Of a stretch of 64,000 nt of DNA, positions 14,701-24,259 are shown piece after piece. The DNA comes from Valencia hispanica. Its lineage: Eukaryota; Chordata; Actinopteri; Cyprinodontiformes; Valenciidae. Within the stretch, counting starts at the first letter, position 1. Each line of letters starts with the position of its first letter. Position numbers and translations under genes: made by a program. A model generated the notes under the pieces. The model ran no database searches. It was not told where the DNA came from and saw nothing but the letters and a program-made list of their open reading frames with translations. The stretch lies in NCBI GenBank assembly GCA_963556495.2, contig OY747721.1:11162649-11226648 (forward strand), given 5' to 3'.

Positions 14701-17700
14701 TAGGTTAGTTTATGTATGTTTGAGTAATATCTATAAACTCTCGCGGCCGCCATGTTGAGCACTGAACGCCAGGGTCCTCCTAGGAACGCCCTAACCTTCC
14801 AGCAACGCCCCTAAATTTTGATAACCGCCCACGTCTCTCCACAGCCCTCCCTCCCCCGCTCCCAGAGCACTAAAGCAGAGCGTCGTCAGCAGCAATCAGG
14901 TAGCACCTGTGGAAAGTAGTAGCTCTTGAACGAGCAGCTGAACGCTCTCCGGTTGATCCAATATTTTACTCCGGTTCATCCAATATCTCACTTTCAGGGT
15001 CAGAGACGGGATCAAATGTATATGCTAGTACCATGTCCTGCGTTGCCATAGTAAACAGAAAGATATGCCTGTCTTCCAAAAGTCCGGCGCACCGATGCTA
15101 CAGTACTGTAATGCTTCGTCCCCATGCGACTGGAGAATGTTGTGATGACGTGGACGGCAGCGTGTTGAAGGGGGCGTGTCCGAGACTCTTAAAGAAACAT
15201 GCAACTAATTTCAAGGCGTTCAGTGCGGACATGCTGTGAGTGCAAAATTTCAAATAGGTAGTATAAATCATTTATTGAACTTACAGATCTATTTCAGGTA
15301 AAATGATTGATGTACTGGACCTCAGAATTGCTCTTTCTGCATAAGAACGTGCCACCCCTCCTTTAAAGACTGGACTTGGATCCAACTGAGATGTTATGGC
15401 ATCACCTTAAACAAGCTCTTCATGCTCCAAACCTCCAATGGGTTTAAAGTAATGCCGCTCCGTAAAGTACATTCAGCTGAAATTCCTAAGATGCAACTAT
15501 CTTTTTATGAAAGAACAGATTTTTTGGTATTGTTTTTTTTTTCCTGAATAATCAAACTATTTACTCAGGTTATCTTTGATATTAAAATTTGTTTTATCTG
15601 AAACAGTTAAACGTGACAAAGTTACAAAAGCAGAAGAAATATGTAAGGGACAACTACTTAAGTAAATTGACTCTAGAAGCTTGCAAGGTTTAGCATCAGG
15701 CATGTTTTTTTGAAAGTTTTTTGTTTTTTTAACCTTGTGAAAAAGGAGCTACATTTGACAGCCACAGATTACCAGAGTTACCCCTTTTTCCTTCTCCTCT
15801 GTCTCCCGCTCTCTGTTTACTCAGGTCGGAGATCACGTCATCGCCATGAACCGCCACAGCATGTGGCAGGAACTTGCTGTTGTGCCCGCCAACCGCACCT
15901 TCCCCATTCCAGAAGGGATGAGCTTTGAGGAAGCTGCTGCTCTTCCCATCAACTACATGACGGCCTACATGATGTTGTTCGAGATGGCTAATCTCAGGCC
16001 AGGCAAAAGCGTCCTCATTCACATGGCTGCTGGTAAGAAACAATGCAAAATCTTCTTTCACACACACTTAAATATTCAAACAATGTATCTTCTAGTTATA
16101 TTATTGCACTTATTTCATATTCTTAGTTATCTGATATGACATATTAGTGATTTAATTCGATAGAAAAAAAGCGGACTTTCTTAACTGCAAGTTAACTTAA
16201 AATTGTTTGTTGTTGCTCATGTAGCCCAAGTAGCTAAATACTGAGTGTTATTTGATTTAGGATTTCAGTTTTACCTTTACAGCCGTGTGTTCATTATGGC
16301 CAAATTATGACTTGCACAATATAATACAGTAGTTAATCATTGTGACATGGTTGACCTCAATTAAAAATGCTAGGTTTTTGTGATTTTAAATTACTGAGAC
16401 AATCATAAATTATTTCAAAACTTTTTCAAACTTTGTGTGCCAAGGATTTTCCTGATACTTTGAATCATTTAGCAAAATTGGCAGAGGTTGCAAAGATTTC
16501 AAAGCATCTCATTGTCCACAGCTGTCAGTCAGGAGAAGGGTCGAGGAAATAAAATCTGCAGCCTTTTTAATATACAATGGCACAGTCATTAAAACTAGAG
16601 AAAACATAGGACAACAGTGACTCTACAAAAAACTAAACTTTTCTTAAAAATAAGTGTGGCTACATGAAGACCAACATCAAGACTAAAGGAGCATGTTCTG
16701 CAGGTGGCAACAATATCCTGCATTCTCCATATGTCTGGGATAGAGGGCAGAGTTGAAAGCCACGTCTTCCAAAGAAAGCACCCAGGATTGGCCAAAGTCT
16801 CTGAAAACTTGGTAGAAGAACAACATGTCATGGTCTGATAAGAAGTTCAAATCTTTTGCGCCACGTAATCCTGGCATTTTAACAAGGGTATGTACATCCC
16901 TGAGATCCAATGTCTATAAAAATGTATATTCGGCACTGATATTTATTATCCACAATCTGGCATTAATGCATTATCACACCAGGTGGATAAGGTTACTTCA
17001 GTCTCCAAAATCCCTGTACCAGCACCAACACATTTTCTGTCAACTATGTTTTTGTCTCTGTCATCTGAAAAATTGGCTCAATCATATAGACCCAGTTTTG
17101 TATTTAATTAAATCCCAAATTATTTGTCGGTTAACTAGTAAAATAATTTTAGCTTTCACCCAAGTTTAATTTTTTTAATTTTAGAAAATGAAAAATACAA
17201 TTTACAAAAAAACGAATCTTTTCTAAACTGATCAGTGACATCTTTAATGTTTCTAGATAAATATTTCCTCTGATCTCCAAGGCAAAATAAGTTAAATCAG
17301 CAACCACACTCGGATATCATAATTACTTCTTTGTCTTCGGCTGCATTACTCTGGTGAAAAACCATTGGTCCCTGGAGACCACAGGTCAGAACTGAGGTTG
17401 TAGAGTGTGTGTGGGTGTGTGTGTGTGTGTGTGTGTGTTATTGCTATGATCTCACAACTACGTATTCATAAAAGGGCAGCCTGGCTTGTTATCAGACCTG
17501 GTTGCTTTTGGCAGCATGTGACATTTGAAACAAGCAGATATTTATGTTCCCATAGGTCTGAATGTGTAGATGTGTTAAATCAATGCCTGTGTTGTATCTC
17601 AGTCATAAATGTTGTATGAAAATAGGATTAAATACATCTTTAGCATATCAGGTTTATCATTTCTTACCAAGTAATGTAATTGTCCTTTCATCAAAAAGAT

Positions 17701-20700
17701 ATAATGAAACAAAACAGAATTTCTGGAAGATTTTATTGAAGTAGTATCCTGCTTCAGATGTTAGCAGATCAAACGGCATTAGGAATAAGCTGCTGAATTT
17801 AACCCCCACAACTTGTTTTGGCTTAGTTTATCTGCATTTTGACTAAACTTTCACTTAGTTTTAGCTCTCCTTTCCTAACCTGGCTTCAACTTAACTTTAG
17901 CTTAGTTTGCTCAACTTAGCTTTTGCTTAGCTTCCTTACCTTAGCTTCAGTTTTGCTCCCTTAACTTACCTTAGACTACTTTGTTTTAGTTTAGCTTGCG
18001 TAACTTTGTTTTAGCCTAGGTGGTTTAACATTGATTTAATTTACCCTTCACTTCTCTTTACCCTTAACTTTAGCTTATCCTACATTGCTTTAGCTTAGTT
18101 TACCCTACTTAGTTTTAGCTTAGCTCCCTTAACTTAGCTTAGACTACTTTGTTTTAGTTTAGCTTGCGTAACTTTGTTTTAGCCTAGGTGGTTTAACATT
18201 GATTTAATGTACCCTTCACTTTTCTTTACCCTTAACTTTAGCTTACCCTACATTGCTTTAGCTTAGTTTACCCTACTTAGTTTTAGCTTAGCTCCCTTAA
18301 CTTAGCTTTAATTTAGCTTTAGCTTACTATACTCACCTCATTTTCATTTTAGCTTCCTTTGGTTGGCTTTTATTTAGCTTTAGCATAGCTCTATTAACTT
18401 GGCTTTTACTTAACTTCCTTAACTTGGCTTTGTCCTAGCTTCTCTGACTTTACTGTGTTAGCTATTTTTTCATGCTCATCATTAAACTCCTAACCACAGC
18501 TTTTGCTTTTAAAATCTTTAACAGGTCAGTAATAATTGGCTTTATCAGTTTATAAAAGCAAGTTCTATAGTTCGTTTGCTGCTAGGTGGGGGGACTGTCA
18601 TTCCACTCCCTTAACTTTTGCAGTTTTGGTCCTATAGCTTCACTATTTTAATGCCTCACTTTTTGGGGTACCAAAAGGAGCTTTCTGCCTCATGACATTG
18701 CATACCAACCATGGTTCTTTTCGCACAAACCTTTGAGACACTTGGTACCAGTTTTGACATGATTTATGGTAACTTTCTGTGATCTGCTAATAAGCGTTTG
18801 TAGAGAGAAGTCTCTCTAGTGATTATTTTCTGAATTAAAGTAATTACAGTAACCATATCAAATCAGTTTGTTATGGATATCATATTTTAGGAGCTTTTCG
18901 AGAAGTAAACATATTTGAGTTGACATCATCGGGATGTTTTTTTGTCATATCTAATTCAGCAAGGGATTTAACACAATAGTAGAGTAACAGGAAAACCCAC
19001 CAGGGAGTAAGTATGGGATAGTTTTACCAGTCTTTCTGCCTTCATGACTGCACTCACCTGACCTTCAACATCCTCACTATTGAAGGCCACTTGCCAGTGC
19101 TAAGCAACAAGATGGTTGGCAATTGACCTGTATAATTAATCTCCAAAAGGTCAGGGTGATGAAGGCCAAGAAGGATAATAGGTAAACCTGCATACCCAAG
19201 ATGACCTGTTGAGGGCTACGCTACCATAGAAACCGTTCTATTTCAGCTTCAGTTTATCCCTTATCCAAGGTTTTAGCAGATGAAATAAAATCACACCTCC
19301 AACCCCAGGAGAGCTGAATGTAATGTTATAGCAGGCACTGTAAGGGTCATAGTAATAAAACTAATATAGCTGTCTTATATAATGAAGCTTTTTTATGTAT
19401 TGATTTCACCATGTATAACCGGCTTCTTTTCATTGATTTATATTTACTGTGTTTTACAGAAGTATTCCTTACCCCTGAACTTTTCCTAATGTTGTCAGAA
19501 TTTCATGATAAACCAACACAAGGAAGGATATCACTTTAAAGTTAAAGGAAAATGTTTAGCAAACAGAAATCAGAAAGGTGGCTGTACATTTGAATTTTCC
19601 CCCCATTATTCTGATACCCATGAACAAAATCTAGTGTCGTTTAATTGCGTTAACTCACCTGATGTGTGTAAATCAATCCCATTATAAATACAGCTGTTCT
19701 ATGAAGGCCTCAGAGGTTTGTTAGAGAACATTAGTGAACTGACTAAGAAACACAGCAGATCTGTCAGGGGTAAAGTGGTTGAGGTTTAAAGCAGGGTTAG
19801 GTTATAAAACGATTGAACCTCTTGCAGAGCTCTGTTAAATTCATTTTCCAAAATTAAAGTATGGCGCAACTGCAGACTTATCACGACATAGACGTCCACC
19901 TAACCTTAACAGGCTAGGCAAGGAGAGTATTATTGAAAAAAGCAGCCAAGAGACCCATTGGAAAGAAAATGGTGAAGGAGCCTGGATGGAGCTAAATTAA
20001 TGGATGGCAATCTTATAAGAAACGCTCTAAGAGACTGCAACATGACATGACTATGGCCGTAACTACATAGAAATGGTTTAGATTAAAGCATATTTATATA
20101 TTAGAATGGCCCAGTCAAACTCCAAACTCAATTTAAATTCATATTTCAAATCAAATCAAAGAATTTGTGACCAGACTTAAAAATCTTTACTGATGCTCTC
20201 AATTTGTTTTGACTGACCTTGAGCTGTTTTGCAAAGAATAGGGAAAAAAGCTTTAGGTCTATCACATAAAATCCCAGTAAAATACATTAAAGTTTACCAT
20301 TATTACATGACAAAATTTGGAAAGGTTAATACTTTTCCAAGGGACCTTCAGTATTATGTTATAATATATAATTATATTATATATTAAATATATTTTAAAG
20401 CACTATTTTAAGCAGTTAGTCACATACTTTTCTGCAAAATTCTACATGGTTTTAGCTGTGAGATGAAGGGTCTTCTGTCACAGTCCGGTCTTGATTATAT
20501 AAAATGTTAAAGGGAATCTCTGAGGTTTTGAGTTTTAGTTTCAAACCTGTAGAGATCGTGTGCAGGTTTTGTACTGCATTTAATTCAAACAAGCTTGAGT
20601 GAGTCAGGATGAAGCCTTATAAAAGAGCGTCTGATCAGCAAAGTGAATATGAAACCACAACCGATTCTTTCTCAGTGCAGAGCGTTTCAAACCGCACAGA

Positions 20701-22089
20701 GGTTGAAAAGCTCCTTTACCAAAAGCAAAGAACCTGCCTGATGGTACCAGCCCTCATCTGTGTGTGCACATCTGTAGGTGGTGTTGGTATTGCTGCTACC
20801 CAACTGTGTCAGACCGTGCAGGATGTGACCATTTTCGGCACCGCATCTGCTTCTAAACACGAGACCATCAGCCAAGGTGGTGTTACTCACCCCATCGACT
20901 ACCGCACTAAAGACTATGTGACTGAAATCCGCAAAATTAGCCCAAAGGGTGAGAAAACAAAACAATTTTACTGCTTTGAAACAGATGGTAACATTAGTAT
21001 TTTTTCTGAAAATTTTGTTTGCATTGTTTCCCCTGTACTTGTTTATGGTCCTCTGCAGGAGTGGATATTGTCCTGGACCCTCTCGGTGGTTCTGACACTC
21101 AAAAGGGCTTCAGTTTGCTGAAACCTCTGGGCATGCTTATCGTCTTTGGTGAGGCACCACATTTTAAGAGAAAACATGAATTAGTAGTATTTTATGTGTT
21201 TGTGATGCCGCTTTATCTCTGTGAAACTAGAATATGTTAAACATAAATCAGTTAGGAAGATAAACTTTTGACTTTGAGTATAAATCATCAAAAATGGCAT
21301 ATGGGGGAAAATGTACATTTTGAGCTCATTTCTCTGTGGATGCAGGTGCAGCCAACTGTGTGACAGGCCAGAAGAAGAACCTGCTGGCCATGGCAAAGAC
21401 CTGGTACAACCAGCTCACTCTCAACACCCTGAAACTGATGCAGACCAACAAGGCCATCTCTGGCTTCCACCTGGGCTACATCCCTGATGAGGAGCTCTTT
21501 GAGAGGACTCTTGTGAAGCTGCTGGAGCTGTACCGTGAGGGAAAGATCAAGCCTCGCATTGACTCCTGCTACCACTTTGAGGAGGTTAGCCTGAAAAATA
21601 CTCATATAGGAACACTTGGAAGGTCAGCAGTCGTATGCACCGGAAACGCTGCACTTGTTTTCTTTAATTTCTGTTGTCTTATAATTGTAAATACTAGTAA
21701 TAATTCCAGGTTACTAGAACACAAAAACCATGAGCTACATTTTTGCTCAGTATGAGGGATTGCTGAAGGATTGCTGTGGTTGGAAAGTCTGCCCAACCTC
21801 ACGCCAATGACTGACGCAATCTGCTGGGATTCCTTAAATAGGAAACTTTTTAACTGATTAGAATGTTTGTATAAATGTATTGAAATGACTTCTTGTTAAG
21901 TGCCTTGAGATGACATCTGTTGTGAATTGGCGCTATATAAATAAACTGAATTGAAAAATTTTATAGAAAACATTTATATCCCTGTGGTCAACATCCCTAG
22001 TTGCATTTTCACATCTGCTCTCAATCATATTTTTAAAGTCACAGTATCTCAGGTAATTTGAATAAAAAAGTATTTAAGTTTTGTTTTTT

Positions 22090-22141
<52 letters not shown>

Positions 22142-22550
22142 TCAGTGCTTTTCATTTATCACCTAAGCGTGTAGTAAATGTTTTTCAGCTAAAAATAAAA
22201 CTTTGCTTAAAACTTAGGTTAAAGAAATGCAAAAAATTGGCAATATTCATTTTATCTGGTAGATATGTATATTGTTTTGTTAACCTATTTTGCCACCATT
22301 CAGCATTTTGAATAAAGCATGATGGCTCTTCTGGTTACGTCCTTTCATTTATTCCCAGGTGGCCGAAGCCATGAAACGTATGCACGATCGTCAAAATATC
22401 GGGAAAGTCATCCTTCTTCCCGAGCCCAAGAAGAGTGAAGAGAAGCCAAAGTCCAATGCAGAGGCGGCGGAAAACGAGGAAAAAACTGATGCTGCCGTCA
22501 GCGAGAAGAAAGAGGAGGTTGCAGAGGAAGTTGAAGCAGAAAAGGATTGA
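2336..22550 (+). CDS. vat1: vat1, synaptic vesicle membrane protein VAT-1 homolog (whole gene, six coding exons)
   Basis: The coding sequence joins 2336-2758, 15825-16032, 20778-20948, 21059-21148, 21346-21584 and 22359-22550 and gives 440 aa. All junctions are GT..AG and the frame is continuous. The product is a medium-chain dehydrogenase/reductase of the quinone oxidoreductase-like VAT1 group. Residues 1-57 form a low-complexity Ala/Glu/Pro leader. The GroES-like fold starts near residue 62 ([12 protein letters not shown]) and includes [10 protein letters not shown]. The Rossmann glycine motif AAGGVG lies near 209-214, and TASASKHE and THPIDY follow. The tail from about 398 is Lys/Glu-rich. 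Zinc-binding cysteines of classical alcohol dehydrogenases are absent, as known for this family. Family members bind NADPH and are peripheral membrane or mitochondrial-surface proteins linked to vesicle and mitochondrial dynamics. VAT1 is preferred over VAT1L because of the [19 protein letters not shown] pattern. Confidence 0.95.
2420..2449 (+). repeat. GCAGAA hexamer tandem repeat inside vat1 exon 1
   Basis: Five tandem GCAGAA units encode Ala-Glu dipeptides in the disordered leader. Length changes by whole units would keep the frame, so this is a likely length-polymorphic coding repeat. Confidence 0.85.
3421..3610 (+). repeat. dispersed repeat copy A (paired with 24072-24255)
   Basis: A run with 'ttagcttctg', 'atggtttc' and 'tatatttggtg' followed by 'ttgaac' and 'ccaggggt' recurs in the same orientation and order near 24072-24255. 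The two copies are diverged but collinear, so this is an interspersed repeat of unidentified family. It lies inside vat1 intron 1. Confidence 0.55.
3689..4580. mobile_element. TTAA-flanked non-autonomous DNA transposon (first of three)
   Basis: The element is bordered by TTAA on both sides (3685-3688 and 4581-4584). Its ends are inverted: the left end reads AGAGTAACTAAACCCC and the right end, reversed, reads AGTGTAACTGAACCCC. Internally two arms of about 70 bp (4081-4150 and 4295-4365) are inverted copies of each other around a GC-rich loop. No transposase frame is present. TTAA target sites are known for the piggyBac and Kolobok superfamilies, and I cannot separate these here. It lies in vat1 intron 1. 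Confidence 0.75.
4585..6565. other. vat1 intron 1 segment without recognised feature
   Basis: AT-rich intron sequence. Small frames (for example 4790-4987, 5154-5345, 5987-6265) have no family motif. A short GT run occurs near 5541-5553. Confidence 0.5.
6570..7330 (-). mobile_element. Tc1-like transposon relic, reverse orientation
   Basis: Reverse-strand text matches the common fish Tc1 layout: a terminal-repeat-like section around 6590-6700 (gttatgttggatc, aacctcaatgtatttta, gattttatg), then decayed transposase including the antisense of the 'clear the blocking substrate' central region (ctcctccagagttaacatgggcctc on the + strand spans 7027-7051), and the N-terminal region near 7100-7170. 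The reading frame is broken throughout, with a large missing part between about 6980 and 7000. It is non-functional and lies in vat1 intron 1. Confidence 0.75.
7335..11110. other. vat1 intron 1 segment without recognised feature
   Basis: About 3.8 kb of AT-rich intron with small uninformative frames on both strands, a G-run near 9197-9206, and no splice-flanked coding block that I can support. Some older repeats may be hidden here beyond recognition by eye. Confidence 0.45.
11117..11260. repeat. possible Tc1-type terminal repeat fragment
   Basis: The text 'actgctgtgaaaaagtattt' resembles the start of one fish Tc1-type terminal inverted repeat family. No matching partner end or transposase was found nearby, so it is at best a solo end. 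Confidence 0.35.
11265..13985. other. vat1 intron 1 segment, mostly unannotated; one short repeat tail
   Basis: The only recognisable part is at 12036-12100, a decayed copy of the 'cttgagatgaca' repeat tail seen better at 21890-21955. The rest is AT-rich intron with no supported gene. Confidence 0.4.
13990..14290 (-). repeat. teleost interspersed repeat, 'ttcagttcataacag' family
   Basis: It contains 'attcagttcataacag', 'gctgattgcaaagttgttga', 'gagcaagcatgtggtgag' and 'gtggagaggaatcactc' followed by 'cttttaacatcaggaaat'. This is a widespread fish repeat order recognised from memory. A related piece with 'gttcataacagg' occurs near 62640-62670. No coding capacity is visible. Confidence 0.5.
14291..15470 (+). 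pseudogene. Tc1-like transposase relic split by a TTAA element
   Basis: Left piece 14291-14633 has decayed Tc1 text (catcttgatgatcctaaaga, caagcatggtggtggtagtg, gatctggagttgctttgctc). Right piece 15363-15470 continues it (gactggacttggatccaact, gagatgttatggcatcacct), matching the part around the last catalytic Glu of DD34E transposases. The pieces join at TTAA when the 729 bp element between them is removed. Stops and indels throughout make it a pseudogene, and part of the middle is also deleted. It lies in vat1 intron 1. Confidence 0.8.
14634..15362. mobile_element. TTAA-flanked non-autonomous DNA transposon nested in a Tc1 relic
   Basis: TTAA borders both sides (14630-14633 and 15363-15366). 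The left end reads AGGAGGGGTGGCA and the right end, reversed, reads AGGAGGGGTGGCA, and both are followed after a few bases by ttcttatgc, so the terminal inverted repeats extend to about 35 bp. The inside is GC-richer than the intron and includes a NotI-like gcggccgc. There is no transposase. The insertion site lies inside a Tc1 transposase relic, so it is younger than that relic. Confidence 0.85.
15825..16032 (+). CDS. vat1: vat1 coding exon 2
   Basis: The acceptor ctctgtttactcag precedes GTCGGAGAT, and the exon ends in phase 1 at GCTGCTG before GTAAGA. It encodes residues 142-210 and the first base of Gly211: [17 protein letters not shown], then [15 protein letters not shown], then [15 protein letters not shown]. 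This covers the end of the GroES-like domain and the entry to the nucleotide-binding domain. HMAAG with the next exon's GVG makes the dinucleotide-binding glycine motif. Confidence 0.95.
16040..17805. other. vat1 intron 2, left part
   Basis: AT-rich intron. A GT microsatellite occupies about 17406-17439. Around 16600-17040 the text loosely resembles a decayed fish transposon on the reverse strand, but I cannot assign it. No supported gene. Confidence 0.4.
17810..18450. repeat. TTAGCTT-rich minisatellite with a 168 bp higher-order repeat
   Basis: The region is built from degenerate short units on the theme of 'cttaacttagctttagctta'. Superimposed is a longer duplication: the block starting 'ttagactactttgttttagt' at 17971 recurs at 18139, a period of 168 bp, with nearly identical sequence through 'agcctaggtggtttaacatt'. 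It lies in vat1 intron 2. Confidence 0.85.
19450..20350 (+). pseudogene. Tc1-like transposon relic, forward orientation
   Basis: Left terminal repeat text (acagaagtattccttacccc, tgaacttttcc) is mirrored by the right end (aaatcccagtaaaatacatt, ggttaatacttttccaaggg). Between them are fragments of transposase such as 'tagaatggcccagtcaaact' (the WPSQS stretch), 'gaccttgagctgttttgcaa' and N-terminal text near 19740-19800. Frames are shattered. It lies in vat1 intron 2. Confidence 0.8.
20778..20948 (+). CDS. vat1: vat1 coding exon 3
   Basis: The acceptor gcacatctgtag precedes GTGGTGTTGG, and the donor is G|GTGAGA. Phase 1 in, phase 1 out. It encodes the end of the glycine motif and the Rossmann core: [11 protein letters not shown], then [13 protein letters not shown], then [14 protein letters not shown] and ISPKG. 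The upstream extension of this open frame to 20609 is intron. Confidence 0.95.
21059..21148 (+). CDS. vat1: vat1 coding exon 4
   Basis: A 90 bp exon bounded by ggtcctctgcag and a GTGAGG donor, phase 1 at both ends. It encodes [16 protein letters not shown] and [12 protein letters not shown], strongly conserved in VAT1. The preceding intron is only 110 bp and the following one 197 bp, in contrast to the 13 kb first intron. Confidence 0.95.
21346..21584 (+). CDS. vat1: vat1 coding exon 5
   Basis: The acceptor tctctgtggatgcag precedes GTGCAGCC, and it ends in phase 0 at GAGGAG before GTTAGC, a slightly unusual donor with T at +3. It encodes residues 299-377 including [31 protein letters not shown] and [13 protein letters not shown]. 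This completes the nucleotide-binding domain and begins the C-terminal return to the GroES-like fold. Confidence 0.95.
21760..21955 (+). repeat. teleost interspersed repeat with 'gctatataaataaa' tail
   Basis: Text such as 'gactgacgcaatctgctggg', 'aagtgccttgagatgacatc' and 'ttggcgctatataaataaac' followed by 'tgaattg' is a very common fish repeat end. A decayed copy lies at 12036-12100 and a reverse-strand copy at 62560-62640. It lies in vat1 intron 5. Confidence 0.7.
22093..22137. repeat. (TA)n microsatellite
   Basis: About 45 bp of uninterrupted TA repeats in vat1 intron 5. The open frame across it is meaningless. Confidence 0.95.
22359..22550 (+). CDS. vat1: vat1 coding exon 6 (terminal)
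   Basis: The acceptor tttcatttattcccag precedes GTGGCCGAAGCC, phase 0, and the TGA stop is at 22548. It encodes [20 protein letters not shown], the typical end of the VAT1 fold, followed by a tail of about 40 residues rich in Lys, Glu and Ala. The tail is longer than in human VAT1, which ends soon after the fold, and is probably disordered. Confidence 0.93.
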   Translation: MAEAMKRMHDRQNIGKVILLPEPKKSEEKPKSNAEAAENEEKTDAAVSEKKEEVAEEVEAEKD

Positions 22551-22734
22551 GTAAGAGGGTTTATTTCAGTGGCATTTCCAGCACTTCCTCCACAAAGCTT
22601 TCCATTTTTTTAAAAGGAGAAAAAAAACCAAGAAAAACTGTCATGAATTTTGTGATTTTGTCAGTATTCAGCTGTTTGTTTTGTTGTGCAATATGTCAAT
22701 AATGTTGTCCAGTTGGGAACACTTGTTATTTTGA

Positions 22735-22740
22735 AATAAA
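22735..22740 (+). promoter_or_regulatory. vat1 polyadenylation signal
   Basis: A canonical AATAAA lies 185 bp after the vat1 stop, followed by GT/T-rich sequence (gttcactttatcctgatg). No nearer canonical signal is seen, so the 3' UTR is probably about 210 nt. Confidence 0.8.
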
Positions 22741-22769
22741 AGTTCACTTTATCCTGATGCATATCTGAG

Positions 22770-24065
22770 GAATCCTTTATTCCAGCTTCAAACTGAGCAG
22801 AAGCTTTGATACCGTATGTCTACTGACAACAAACCAACGTTGGTACCATTTGTATAAAGCTGACCTTTGCCTAATGACTTTGGTTCTCGAACTTCACATA
22901 AACAAACTCAAGGATTACATCTGCCTGTGCCTACTGCAGGCCGTGGTCATGTTTATTAACCGTATCAACAGCTAATACTGAAAACTGTTCAGAAACTTCG
23001 AATCACAACTGCACAAGTTAGTTTTTTAGGAATTTGTTTCAAAATTCAAACAAAAACACATAAAACCGAATAAATTTTCAGGAAACCAAAAATCCACCCG
23101 AAATTGGGAAAAAAAACTGTGAAATACAGATAAAAAAATAGAAAAAAGTAAGAAAATATAGGACAAAAAACTTAGAAGATACGTTTTTTTTTAGAGAGGA
23201 ACAATAGCGATTTAAAATGTATAGTAAAAAAGAGCACTTAAATAAACCCTAAACCTCTAAATTAAATTTTTTAACAGCCTTTAGTATTTTCGTAAATCTA
23301 GTCTTGTTGTGTGACTTGGGGAACCATGTCATAGAAAAAGTATTTTTGTCCCCCATGGGGAAATTCAGGTGTACCAGCAACAACTTAAAGGTAAATGGAA
23401 AAAAAGCAGATTTAGACTATGATAAAAAAAATAAAAACAGAAAAATAATAAGAGACTGTTAAATAAGGGCAAATTTAAAACTTAAGAAAAAACCACTACA
23501 ATTATTTAAAAATGGCATATGTAGTTCAAAAGAAATGTGCAGCTGAGTAGGTTAATTAAAGAAAATGTACAATATGTGTATATTTGTGCATAGCTACAGC
23601 AGGATACTACAAAAATAAAGACTGAAAATATCAGCAGAAATGTAATTTGAAATCAGTAAAACTCTGCAAACAACAGCAGGGATATAAACACTTAGTTTGA
23701 GTTTGTTGGGAGTAGTGATGGTTATTACGTCAGCTTTTGGAGGAATGATCTGCAACAACGCTCCTTTTTGCACCTAGGATGTAGCAGGCTGTCACTGAAG
23801 GAGCTCTCCAGTTCTGCAACAGAGTCCATGATGCCATGTACTCTAACAAGGTTCCTCAGCTTTATGAATAGAACACCTAACTGTGGGCTTTTCCACATAA
23901 GACCCTTTCACATGATAGCTCCAGATTAAACAGGCAACCACAAACCCTCCATATCAGCTCACTCTGCATGGGAATCTGCCTAGATCCCAGGCTGTGTGAG
24001 TTTTCAGCTAATGTTGCTGCGATTACAGAATCAAAAGGGCGTGGCTCACAAGTAGCAGGAGGACT
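22770..24065. other. intergenic DNA, partly A-rich; no gene seen
   Basis: The stretch 23030-23700 is strongly A-rich on the + strand. No coding exon or recognised repeat can be supported. Confidence 0.5.
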
Positions 24066-24071
24066 GCAAAT

Positions 24072-24255
24072 GTTAGCTTCTGTGATAGTGCCTAAATGGT
24101 TTCTATTATATGTAGTGATGCACATTAAGGTATATTTGGTGATTGAACCCTTAAAATAGGGAGTTTTAAGAGTTTAGAGGGCGTCTCAAATATTTGCTGT
24201 TTTAGCTATTTGGAGATGTGCTATGGTCCCTAACGAATGCCAGGGGTCCACTGTA
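24072..24255 (+). repeat. dispersed repeat copy B (paired with 3421-3610)
   Basis: Collinear with the copy in vat1 intron 1: 'ttagcttctg', 'tatatttggtg', 'ttgaac' and 'ccaggggtcca' occur in the same order. Family unknown. Confidence 0.55.
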
Positions 24256-24259
24256 ATCC

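Noticed and set aside
20609..20777. Upstream extension of vat1 exon 3 open frame
   Set aside because: Sequence before the tctgtag acceptor is intron; the frame from exon 2 joins at 20778.
22081..22311. Frame starting with Ile-Tyr repeats
   Set aside because: Translation of the (TA)n microsatellite.
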